NCBI GenBank assembly: GCA_033819885.1
Contig: JAQYUZ010000007.1
Coordinates: 62,001 to 126,000 of the forward strand
Source: Microbotryomycetes sp. JL201
Taxonomy: Eukaryota; Basidiomycota; Microbotryomycetes
Direction of reading: 5' to 3'
DNA length: 64,000 nucleotides
Shown here: in pieces, positions 50,054-59,670 of the stretch
Layout of the letters: every line of letters starts with the position of its first letter
Numbering within the stretch: the stretch's first letter is position 1
Program-made: the position numbers and the translations under genes
The notes under the pieces: generated by a model
What the model saw: only the letters and a program-made list of their open reading frames with translations
Told to the model about the DNA's origin: nothing
The model's database searches: none

Positions 50054-51565
50054 ATGGATGCCGCGGACGGGCTGCTCAGCGCCCTGGACGAGAGCGCGCT
50101 CACTACGACTGCGACATTAATGGCTTCGGCGACTGCCACACAACTTCTGCCGGCCACCGTGACGGGGTCGCCAGGGCTGGCAAACTCGACGCTGGTCGCG
50201 CCGTTAGTTGCACTCGGCGGCGAAGGTTAGCAATGCTGCACAGCTGTTGCACACCTTTTCATCACGGACAGATGTAGATTGACACTGAGCTTGTCTCTTT
50301 GTGCAGTCGATCCCGAGACATGCCAGCTGCTCGGACCGGTCGCACTCGGAGTGCAGGCTCTCATGGGAATCATCGTCGTCGGGTCACTCGTTCTCAAAAG
50401 AGCCCAAGAGCGGCCGAAACGCAAATGGCGAGTATGGCTGGGTGATGTCTCGAAGCAGGTCGTCGGTCAGGCCTTTGTGCACGCCTCGAACGTCCTCATA
50501 TCCGACCTCATTGCCCAGCACAAGATGGACAACCCTTGCTCGCTATACGCGCTCAACATATTCGTGGACACGACAATCGGCGTCGTCATCTTGTGGGCTT
50601 TCCTCAAAGCAGCCACGGTCCTAGTGCTCCAGTATGTACCGGATTTCAGGAGTGGCGACTACGGACAGCCTTTCTCTATGCGCGCTTGGACGCAGCAAGC
50701 GTGCGTGTACGTGGCCTGCCTCGGCGCAATGAAAGTTGCCGTCCTTGTAATCTTTTGGCTGTTTCCGGGTGTGTTGTGGGCAGAGATCCGCAAAATCCTG
50801 GCATTCGTTGCTGACTAAGCTTGACTTGTGGCAGTCTTGTTCGCTGTAGCCAACTGGTGTTTGAGCTGGATAGACTCAGATGATGCTCAAGTTGTCCTCG
50901 TCATGCTCATTTTGCCGCTCGTGATGAACGTTTTTCAATTCTTGGTCGTCGACTCGCTCATCAAGTCCAAGACTCCGACTTCTTCAGCTTTCCTCGACCC
51001 ACGAGCAATCGAGGACGAAGAGTCGAGACGAGGGTTCCTCGACCGGGACTCGGACGACCACGAAGGAGACTACGAGGATTCACATGACCGCCCGATACAA
51101 AAGCCATCCGATATTAGCCAATCTCAAGAACACATCTCATCGACAAAGACAAACGACGAAAGCAGTCGGATCAACGGTCAGATCGCTCACAGTCGTAGCC
51201 AGGCTGCAGCCGCAGACTCGGACGAGTGGCCCGAGCTGTCTGATTCGAGCTTTGACTCGCCACGCTCGTCTGCCGAACGGTACCCGCCAACATACAGCCA
51301 TTCTCAGAGGGAGCCATTTCATCAGACGCGAGCAGAACCTGTGCCAACGGTCCTGCCAGAGCACGGTGAGAAGCGAGACGACGAAAAGGATACCATGTCG
51401 GACAGCGGCGGCAGCGACGCATGGGGCGTCAATTGGTCTGATGACGAGGCCGGTCAAACGAATCAAGACGTCTTGAGCGCACGCAGGACAAGCCAAGATG
51501 CCGAAAAGGTTTGGGGTCAAAGCCCATCGCCTGTCGCTCCCCCTTCCACGTGGTCTCGGCTATGA
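50054..51565 (+). CDS. STIMATE/YPL162C-like vacuolar or ER membrane protein
   Basis: Starts MDAADGLLSALDESALTTTA, a Ser/Thr-rich lumenal-type N-terminus. After an intron come the family blocks: CQLLGPVALGVQALMGIIVV (TM1), RPKRKWRVWLGDVSKQVVGQ, AFVHASNVLISDL and CSLYALNIFVDTTIGVVILW (TM2). ACVYVACLGAMKVAVLVIFW (TM3) and, after an intron, VVLVMLILPLVMNVFQFLVV (TM4) follow. The DxS.Q..GQ..VH..N....L....PC..Y..N...D...G pattern is that of PF12400 (TMEM110/STIMATE, yeast YPL162C). The ~230-residue cytosolic tail is acidic and Ser-rich with Trp-containing motifs (DAWGVNWSDDE), ending PPSTWSRL. The human relative promotes ER-plasma membrane contacts; the fungal role is little known. Confidence 0.87.
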
Positions 51566-51693
51566 AGGCTCAAGTGTCCAGTGTTCTGTCGCCTACCATG
51601 TTGTAGTAGTTGTACGAGAGCTCGCACGAGCGTATTTGCATTGTCAACAAGTGAAAATCATCCACTAATTTTGCGCTCGCAGCGATCATTCGC

Positions 51694-53747
51694 TTATCTG
51701 CGCAAGCCTGCTCTGCGTTCGTGGTTTGAGCTGTGATGCGAAAGGTCGTCGCGTTGCCGTCTGGCTCGCGGTTCGGGTGACGTTCTCCAACGCGAACGTG
51801 TAGGAACGCCATCTCTTGATGGCAGACGGCCGTCATCTGAATCGCGAGACTGGCCGTCCCGGTTAAGGCGCCCTGACGCTCGCCTGCGCGACTCCATGTC
51901 TTCTTCCGGCCAAGTATCCTTTTGGTTCAGGACTCGGGTATTCGGAACGTCCAGGGAGCTTGTCAGGACTTGGGCAGCCCGCTTCCAATGATCGAGGTAC
52001 CGGACTCGCTCTTGTGTGAAATGCTCGTCAGAAGTGAGCAACACACGTTCGATCATTTGCACAGTGGCTTGTGCGAGCTTGAGCTGCCAGTATGCACCTG
52101 AAGCGCCGCCTTTTGCACCCGGCTCGCGGCTGACACGCTCGTAATACATCGTCCCACGGCCGAGTTCGTTGTCGAGGACATCGAGCGCGCGAGACATGTC
52201 GCCCTTGTCTCGAGTTGCCAATGCGGTGCGTACGAACGTTGCCAGAATTCGATCATCGATTTGCAGCTTGCTGAATGTCCGCGCAACTGAAGAAATTGTC
52301 TTCTGCGTTCCATGTGCTCGGTTCGTCATGGCAGAGAGCAGCCAATAGGCGCGTGCAAGGTCTGCAGCCCGCCAAAAAACTTGCATCGCATTGATGCAAG
52401 TTGATTCTGTTGGTTGTACTGAGCTTTGCTGCCTCGTCATCCATTCCAGCAGCTCTGAAAGATCGATGCTTTGTCAGCCGAGTCTTCCTAGGTCACCTTG
52501 CTGTTCAACCCACCTTGGGCTCCAGCTGAGTCTCGCTTGCCAGCCAAAGCAGCCAGTGTGAGGTCTCCGTGGTGATGCGTTAAAACGTTCGAGCCGAACC
52601 GTTCCGGGTAGTCGCGCACTTGATTGAAGAGACGGATGACTAGACTAAAGGACTGAAGCTTGTGTGCGAGCGACAGCACATTCGACAGTGCTGCCGCATC
52701 CAATTTGATGAGTGGGCGCGGTGCCGTCCGAGCAGCAAGGGTATGCTCAAGGTTGCTCGAAACAAACCCGTAGTACTTGTCTGCAATTCGTAGACCAAGC
52801 CTTTGGTCATCTGGCCGTTTAGCTTCGCGACAGATCGAGACCATGAGCGACACGGTGCGGTTATCGAGCGGGACGTCTCCTTGCTCAAGGCGCTGCCAGA
52901 CTTCCATCGCCAATGCAAAAAGCTCTGGACGCGTCTGCATGTGCTGCCTGAGGCCAGACAACACGATTGAGTGAGTTGCCGAGGTCGCTGCCGTCGGACC
53001 AGCCGCTGGTATGGCAGAGTACGTGGCGAGCATGTCATCCACGAGTCCGGCGTTTCCGAGGAAGACCAGAAAGTGGTTCGTCGGCAGTGCAGAGATGTCA
53101 TTGTCCGAATCGTGTTCTACCTGATCATCCGAGTCGATCCGTGATAAGGCAGCAGCAGGCGCCTCGGGCAGGTGTCGTCGCGAAAGCTCAATCCTGGCCA
53201 CATGCTCGAGCCACTGCGCATGCACCGTCTTGACGCGCGCAACAGTGGACTGTGGCACGGCTGCTGCGTGTTGTTTGCTCGTGGCTCGCGCTGCTCCACC
53301 AAGAAAGGTGGCAAAGCTTCGCGAAGTCGGCCGCTGCCTGCGCCGCTTGGCGTCCATCCACAAGTCGTATGCGTGCTTGATCTTGTTCTGATTCAAGTAC
53401 TCGTTGATGAGCACATTCCATACGACTATTGTCGCCGAATGGGGCGGTGACTGCTTGACGAGCTCGGTCGCATCGTCAAGCTGCCCTCTGCTTGCGAGCA
53501 ACCTGACGCGGGACGCCAAGAAGTAGCTGTCGTCGAAATCTTGGCCGTTCTGCCTGTGTTGCCTGGCCGGTGACGGGCGTGGCTGGCGCGTGCGGCCGGT
53601 TTGTGCGTCTGGCCGTCGTTTTTCGAGCGCACGGGCCGCATGCACCCACGCACGCGCACTGGTCGATGCTGGCGCAGATGCACATGCCCGAGTACCGGTA
53701 GCTTGAGAACTGAGTCCCGCGAGGCGAATCCACGGCGAGACGTGCAT
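51694..53747 (-). CDS. Pentatricopeptide-repeat-like mitochondrial protein
   Basis: The start MHVSPWIRLAGLSSQATGTR and the Ala/Arg-rich first ~60 residues look like a mitochondrial presequence. Helical-pair repeats follow: ASRVRLLASRGQLDDATELV, VVWNVLINEYLNQNKIKHAY, TNHFLVFLGNAGLVDDMLAT, ATHSIVLSGLRQHMQTRPEL and ALSNVLSLAHKLQSFSLVIR. They fit degenerate 35-residue PPR motifs. One intron (GTGGGT...TTTCAG) joins SAGAQ to ELLEWMTRQQSS, and CINAMQVFWRAADLARAYWL continues the repeats. The C-terminus is Arg-rich (RRASGRLNRDGQSRDSDDGR). PPR proteins bind organellar RNA; the specific target is unknown. The C-terminal end at 51694 could be extended by a further intron. Its 3' end is close to that of the convergent STIMATE-like gene. 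Confidence 0.8.
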
Positions 53748-53907
53748 ATATACAGGCGAGCGGCAGGCGAAGGAATGTCCGCGCGCGCGCGCGCAGGCGG
53801 ACAGGCGCAGTTGGCGCTCGGGCCTCTAACTTGACCGGGACTGAGCGTCACAAGTCCGGCGCCTGCTGCTGCCTGGCTCGCTTGGCTCCACCCCACTCAA
53901 AGCCACC
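53748..53907. promoter_or_regulatory. Divergent promoter of PPR and ADHFE1-like genes
   Basis: Only 160 bp separate the two start codons. It includes an alternating CG tract at 53780-53792 (13 bases), which is a potential Z-DNA former and a nucleosome-disfavouring site. Both products carry mitochondrial-type N-termini, so shared control would make sense; this is inference. Confidence 0.4.
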
Positions 53908-56356
53908 ATGCCACGCCCGCCCGTCGCATCCCGCAATGTTGTCCAAGGCTTGATGCAGCGTGTGCACCGCACGCACTGCGGCTGCCCAGTGTGCTCGGCG
54001 GCCAAACATGCACCAAGCGACATCGTCGCCGCCGCCAACGCGATCCGCACCGGCGGGCGCTCGCGCCAACAGCACCGTTCGTACGCAACGCCCGTCGATG
54101 TACCAACAGAGTATGCGTTCGAAGTCGCCGCGTCCAATCTGAGGTGAGAGCACACGAGCGAGAGAGACGTCTCGCCCACCGTTGACACTCGTACGCGACT
54201 CGGCCACGTCAACAGGTTCGGAGAGGGTGTCACTCGTGAAGTTGGCATGGACTTTGCCAACCAGAAAGCTCGCAAGGTCGGTGTGTTCACAGACGAGACT
54301 GTGGCAAAGCTGCTGCCGACGCAGATGGCCATCGAGTCACTCGAGGCGAGCAAAGTCCCGTACGAGCTGTATACAAAGACTCGCGTAGAGCCCAATCAAG
54401 AATCGTCAGTGTTTTCCCTGTTGCACACGCCCTTCCGCTGTCCCTCGCCCACCTCGGCTCAGCCCAGTCGCCGAATTCGACGCCGAAATGTCCGCGGGGC
54501 CCCACGCGCTGACAGTCGTCACGCCGTGCACACAGCTGGCAAGACGCTATCGACTTTGCCAAGCAACACGATTTCTCACACTTTTTGGCCGTCGGAGGCG
54601 GTTCCGTCATCGGTAAGCACTCGTCCGATATCCGTCTCCCTCTGCCTGGTCACGTGCTAACTCTGTTCCTGCCGCCTGTCACCAGACACTTGCGTTAGTC
54701 AACATAGAAGCTCGAGGTGCCAAAGCAGGCAACTGACCATACATCGGGACGTCTGCAGAAAGTTGCCAACTTGTTCACATGCTACCCCGAGGCTGAGCTT
54801 CTTGACTTTGTCAACGCGCCCGTGGGCAAAGGCCGTCCAATCGACAAGGTCTTGCGCCCGTTGGTCGCTGTTCCTACGACAGCTGGAACTGGCTCAGAGG
54901 TGCGCTGTGCGACATCATTGCGGTACCCACATGATGCTGAGGTCTGTTGGCTCCACGCGCCTCTCCAGACGACTGGCACGGCTATTTTCGACTATTCGCC
55001 GCTGTCTGCCAAGACTGGCATCGCGAGTCGCGCTCTGCGACCTTTGCTCGGCATCGTCGACCCGCTTAACACAGACTCGTGCCCGAGATCAGTCCACATC
55101 TCCAGCGGCTTGGACGTCTTGTTCCACGCGCTCGAATCTTACACGGCGATCCCCTACAACGAGCGTCAGCCACGTCCAAGCAACCCCATCTTGAGGCCTG
55201 CTTATCAAGGTCGTAATCCAAGTACGCGCTCGTGCGAGTTTGGATCCCTGAATGCGGCTGGCTCACCTGTCTCGCCTTTACAGTCTCGGACGTGTTCTCG
55301 GAATGGGCTCTGCGTCAGACCGTCAAGCACTTGCCTCGCGTGGCTGCTGACGGCAGCAACATGGAGTCTAAGAGCGCCATGCTGTGTGTTTGAAGCTCAG
55401 GACAAGTCTGTATGCAAACTTACCGGGCGTTTTCCTCTCGCAGCTTGGCATCTACATTTGCCGGCATCGGTGAGTCTGGCATTGCTCCGTTAGCCGACAG
55501 ACAGGAATTGACCTTTCTGGGATTTACAGGCTTTGGTAACGCCGGTGTACGCCCTCTGCGGGTCGACATTGTAAGCTCAACGACTGACTTTTAGTCTACT
55601 AGGTTCACTTGTGCCATGCCGCCAGTTATCCGTATGTTTCCCGCGTCATGCATCGGGAACGCAGAAGTCAAATTGATCCACGTCATCACATAACAGAATC
55701 AGTGGTTTGAACTACTCGAAGGGTCGATATAAGCACGCCGGTTACGAGGTCGACCATCCGATCGTGCCCGTGAGCACACTGTGTTCGATGAGTGATCTAC
55801 CAAAGGCTAATGAATCGAGCCTCCGCGCAGCACGGTATCTCTGTCGCGTTGACCGGTCCGGCCGTATTCAACTTTACGGCGCCGTCAGCACCTGATCGTC
55901 ATCGTATTGCTGCTGAAATCTTCAACGAGTTCCAGCCTGACAACGTTGACACGTCGCGCGTGCCCGACTCTGATTTGGGCATGCTTCTGCACGACCGCAT
56001 TGCCAGGTTCTTGGTCGGTCTTGACGTGCCAAGGGGTCTCAAGGCGATCGGCTACAAGGAGAGCGACAATGCGGACCTCGTCAAGGGCACTCTGCCTCAG
56101 CGTCGTGTACTCGACCTTGCGCGTGAGTTCTCCATTTCCGTCAACTCGATCTCATCGTTAAGAGTCATGATAGTTGACGAGTACGATTCCGGATACAGCT
56201 GGTTTCACAGGCAACGAAGGTCGCGAAGAGCTATCGCGCATTATTGAACACGCTAGTGAGTGTCGTCTAACCCCCGTATTCTCATACGCAATCCAGAGAT
56301 CAAATGCTGACATGTTTGCCTCGACCGCACGCAGTGTCGTTCTGAGCGAGAGCTAG
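53908..56356 (+). CDS. Hydroxyacid-oxoacid transhydrogenase (ADHFE1-like, iron-type alcohol dehydrogenase)
   Basis: A mitochondrial enzyme coupling 4-hydroxybutyrate oxidation to 2-oxoglutarate reduction in animals. The N-terminus [20 protein letters not shown]...CPVCS precedes [20 protein letters not shown] and [20 protein letters not shown]. Exons then give [41 protein letters not shown] and [20 protein letters not shown]. Next are [20 protein letters not shown] with [53 protein letters not shown]...YPISG and [29 protein letters not shown]-like [16 protein letters not shown] and [12 protein letters not shown] follow. The metal-binding histidines (FHALES, HLCH) are present. The last exon is [19 protein letters not shown]. 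About eight introns. Confidence 0.9.
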
Positions 56357-56554
56357 CTTTCTGTGTCTGTGTCTGTGTCTCTCGCTCTTCTTCAAGTAGC
56401 TCGAATCGTACATGAATTAAAACTGTACACTGTTACAACGAGTTGCCCTCATGTGGCTGCGATGCTTCTCTCAGAACAAAAAAAAAAAAAAACGTCTATG
56501 GCCACGACGACTGGGCAAAAGTTTCCTCTTGTCCCTGCACAGCGCGCCCAGGCT
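56357..56554. other. 3' intergenic spacer with A15 run
   Basis: The convergent spacer between the ADHFE1-like and eIF3m stops. It has a (TCTGTG)n-like short repeat near 56361-56382 and an uninterrupted run of 15 A at 56478-56492. No gene seen. Confidence 0.5.
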
Positions 56555-58228
56555 TTATGCGGCAGCAACTTGCTCCTTTGACGCCGAGTCGGCCTCTCGT
56601 GTCGGACTGGCGTTCGCCGGCGCGAGGTCGACCGCACCAGCGCCGTGGCCTTGGCTCGTCTGCAACCCTTTTTGAACAGACTCGAGAATGGCCGACAACG
56701 AAGTTCGCCAGCCTTGCAACCGCGTTTCGAGCTGCTTCCAATGGTCAGCCGAGAAAGACCGCGGTGTTGCGCGAGTGACGTGCAAAGTCGAGAGAGATTG
56801 CGACAGCCGTCCAGACACAAGTCCCGCTCGAATAGCTAACAAAGTTGGGGAGAAGCAAGAAGAAAGAGAAAGAAGAGTGCGGGATTTATCGTCAATATGG
56901 AGCGCAGACGGCAAATGTCGGGAAGGACAAGTTTACGCACCGTCAATGACCCATGTCTCTACTTGTTCGCCGTCGTCGTTGTCGTCCTTGGCGAGTTTCA
57001 GTGTTGAAGCCACCTCGTCGTACGAAACCGTCTCGCCAACGCGTGTGCTGCACAAGTCTGCGAGTGCGACAAGCTTAACTTTTGTCGCGAGCGTGCTTGC
57101 GTCGAGCTTGTACTCTGTCAGAGTTTGTGCATGTTGCTGGGCGAAAGATTCAAACGCTGCCACGTCGCCCGAGCTGAAAATGTCGAGCAAGGTGGCGAGC
57201 GGTGCCGACGAAGGTTTGGCGACTGCGGGAATTGCCGAAAGCGAAGCAAAGTCGTAGACGTTCGGTAGCGAGAGCGAAACGGCGATCAAAGTTGACGCAA
57301 GCTTCGCGGTCGACTCTGACGAGGACGTTGAGGGTGCGAGGTGAGACAGGAGCAGGGCGCGCGCCTCTGACAGCCTCTGCTTGGCGGTGAGAATATCGAC
57401 GACGTGTGCGACGGCTTTGTTGCCGTGCTCGCTGTTGTTTGAAGCCGGTCCGAAGCCAAAATCGAACAGGTAAGCCTCAAAGCGGTCAAGCGCGGGCTGG
57501 ACGATAGCAAAGTCGTCGTTTGCGGCAGCGTACGCAATGATTCGCTGCAGGATTTGCAAGCGCGCTGCAGGTGCCGACGCGGGCAGCGAATTGAAAATTG
57601 TCGCAAGACACGCGTAGCGGGCAGAGATAGATGGGTTGGCCGAGCGGTCCGCCGAGAAGCTGACTGCCTCTGCCAGCCCAAACACGAGCGGCTGGAACTG
57701 TTGGTCGTCGGCCGGCCAGAGCGTCAAGATCAAGGACAGGAGCAAGTTGACAAAGCCCTCGAGCTCCTTGTCGAGCGCGTCGAGGCGTACGCCTTTGCAA
57801 GCAGCGACCAAGTCTTTGACGACCGCGCGCTTCGCCGCGACCGTCTCTTGCGAGTCTGCGGGCGCTGCCTGTTTCGATTTGGCATCATCGTTGTCGTTAT
57901 CCTCCTCGGCGCCATCAGCTGGAGGCTGCGCTTGCTTGGCGGCATCTGTGAGGTTGTCGACAAAGCGGGCGCGCTGCTGCTCGGGTTGCGAGCGCGAGAT
58001 GAGCGATGCAGCCTCGGTGACCTGTCATGTTGCAATCGTGGTGAGGATGAGTGTGAATGTTTGGGGCACAGACTGCAGTCGTCGCTCGTGCGCGCGGTCG
58101 CGGGCAAAAGTGCGTACCTGCTCGACAAAGACGGGCTCGACGCTGACAAAGTAGCAGCTGCCGCCGTGAGACTGAGTAAACTCGTCCTGGAACGCGAGTG
58201 CGCCTGCACCAGCGTCGTGATCGGCCAT
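56555..58228 (-). CDS. Eukaryotic translation initiation factor 3 subunit M (PCI domain)
   Basis: A subunit of the eIF3 octamer core. The start is MADHDAGAGALAFQDEFTQS. An intron around 58020 joins the first exon (...SVPQTFTLILTT) to VTEAASLISRSQPEQQRARF. An acidic linker (EEDNDNDDAK) follows and then VVKDLVAACKGVRLDALDKE. HEAT-like helices follow: RLQILQRIIAYAAANDDFAI, HVVDILTAKQRLSEARALLL and LLDIFSSGDVAAFESFAQQH. The PCI winged helix is KVKLVALADLCSTRVGETVS...YDEVASTLKL, ending EQVETWVIDGAIRAG after an intron. The C-terminal tail includes WKQLETRLQGWRTSLSAILE. This is the eIF3m order; COP9 Csn7 is shorter. Head-to-head with eIF3f. Confidence 0.87.
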
Positions 58229-58354
58229 GGCTCGAGGCGGAAACGCGTTTTTTTCGAGCGAACGAAGCCCGCGCGTGTGCTCTGTTGTCTTCTGTCTGCT
58301 CACGCACTCCGCATCACCTGTCCGCTTCTTCTCCCGCCTGACAGCGCTGCAGAC
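58229..58354. promoter_or_regulatory. Shared divergent promoter of eIF3m and eIF3f
   Basis: Only 126 bp lie between the two initiator ATGs, so both 5' UTRs and core promoters must fit here. It is rich in C/T on the eIF3f strand and has a T6 run near 58249. No TATA box is evident. Confidence 0.55.
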
Positions 58355-59445
58355 ATGTCTGTCGCGTCTTCGTCTAGCGCGCCGTTGACGCTCGCCTTGC
58401 CAACATCGTCGCTCGCCAGCCAGCGCCCGGTCACGCGCGTCGTCGTCTCGCCCGTCGCACTCGCCACCGTCCTCGACCACCACCTGCGACGCGGCAGTGA
58501 CCAAGACCGCGTGTTTGGCACGCTCCTCGGCGTCCGCCGCGACAGCGACAACCAAGTCGATGTGCGCTCGGCATTCGGCGTACCCTATCAAGCACTCGGT
58601 CGTGGCGAAGTCACAGTCGACATGGATCACCACAAGAGCCTGCTCGAGCTTCATCAGCGCGTCAACCCTCGCGAGGTTGTCGTCGGCTGGTACGCCACCT
58701 CGCCCGAACTCAACTCGTTCTCTGCCTTGATCCACAACTTTTACTCGGCCGAGAGCGCCCCTCACGCAGCCGTTCACTTGACGCTTGACCCTGCCTCGCT
58801 CGACTTCAAGGCTTACACCGCCCAACAGATTGGCACGACCGCAAAGCCAGACCATTTGGCGTTCTTACCGGTCGAGGCGCGCATGCATGTCCACGAGCAA
58901 GACAGGCCTTCACTCGACTTGCTCACGCAGAATTTGACACGCTTGACGACGCGGGCAGATGAGCAACCGCAGCAGCAGCAGTCTGACGCGATCGCAGTCA
59001 AGACGCCACTCGCGACAATGTACGGCCTGCTCGTACAAGTCAGCGCCATGCTCGACGCCGTGCTCGAATATGTCAGAGCAGTTGCTGCAGGTGAAAAGCA
59101 AGGCGACGAACGTGTCGGCCGCGCCCTGCTCGAGACTGTCGGCGTCGTTCCGACAGCAGCTACAAGTGCCGCTGTCGCACAACAACAACCGCAACAGCAG
59201 CAAGCTCAACAGCAAGCGCAACAAAAGCTCGCCCCATCGGGAGCCAGTGCGAAGTCTTTCGAAGAGGACTTCAACGCTCACCTCGCAGACGTGCTCATGG
59301 TCAGTCAGAACTTCTTTCTGCAAGCCTCCGAAACTTGCCGACAGATGGACTGACAATTCAATGTCTCTGTCGACAGGTCTCTTACCTCGCAAACGTCGTC
59401 AAGACACAGACAGAACTATCGTCTAGATTGTCTTTGCTCCCATAG
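58355..59445 (+). CDS. Eukaryotic translation initiation factor 3 subunit F (MPN domain)
   Basis: An MPN(-) subunit of eIF3. The start MSVASSSSAPLTLALPTSSL leads to VTRVVVSPVALATVLDHHLR, DRVFGTLLGVRRDSDNQVDV, SAFGVPYQAL and VNPREVVVGWYATSPELNSF. PHAAVHLTLDP follows. The MPN fold lacks the JAMM metalloprotease residues, as expected. A polyQ tract (QQQPQQQQAQQQAQQ) lies at about 59178-59225 before SFEEDFNAHLADVLM. An intron (about 59299-59371) joins this to VSYLANVVKTQTELSSRLSL...LP, the true C-terminus, matching eIF3f VSYLANL.KTQ. Reading through the intron gives a different short tail (VSQNFFLQASETCRQMD). Confidence 0.9.
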
Positions 59446-59670
59446 ACATGAAAATGTGCGCGCGGCGCAGAGCTGGCGCTTCGGGTCGCCAAGTCTCCTT
59501 GCAAAGCTTCATACTATTGTAATATCCCGTCATCATGAGCCAACCTCTCGTTCTTGGTCTTTACGAATCGTTTCTTGTGTGTCGGGCGAACCGTCTCGAT
59601 ACAGATCGCTACAATTTCGAAAGATTGCACAGTGTCCAATTACACGAACATACACCCCAATCGCCTCCCA

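Noticed and set aside
56478-56492. A15 run as the tail of a retrotransposed mRNA or SINE
   Set aside because: No retrogene, pol III boxes or target-site duplication around it. It sits in a short 3' spacer and is best seen as a simple homopolymer.
58025-58855. A 276-codon minus-strand frame antisense to eIF3f
   Set aside because: It has low-complexity Arg/Val/Glu composition, no family match, and overlaps a well-supported MPN gene.
57554-59353. A 599-codon plus-strand open frame that includes eIF3f at its end
   Set aside because: Its first 260 codons lie antisense to eIF3m exons and cross the divergent promoter. They are Arg/Cys-rich without homology. eIF3f homology begins at 58355, and the frame is open only because of GC-rich codon use.
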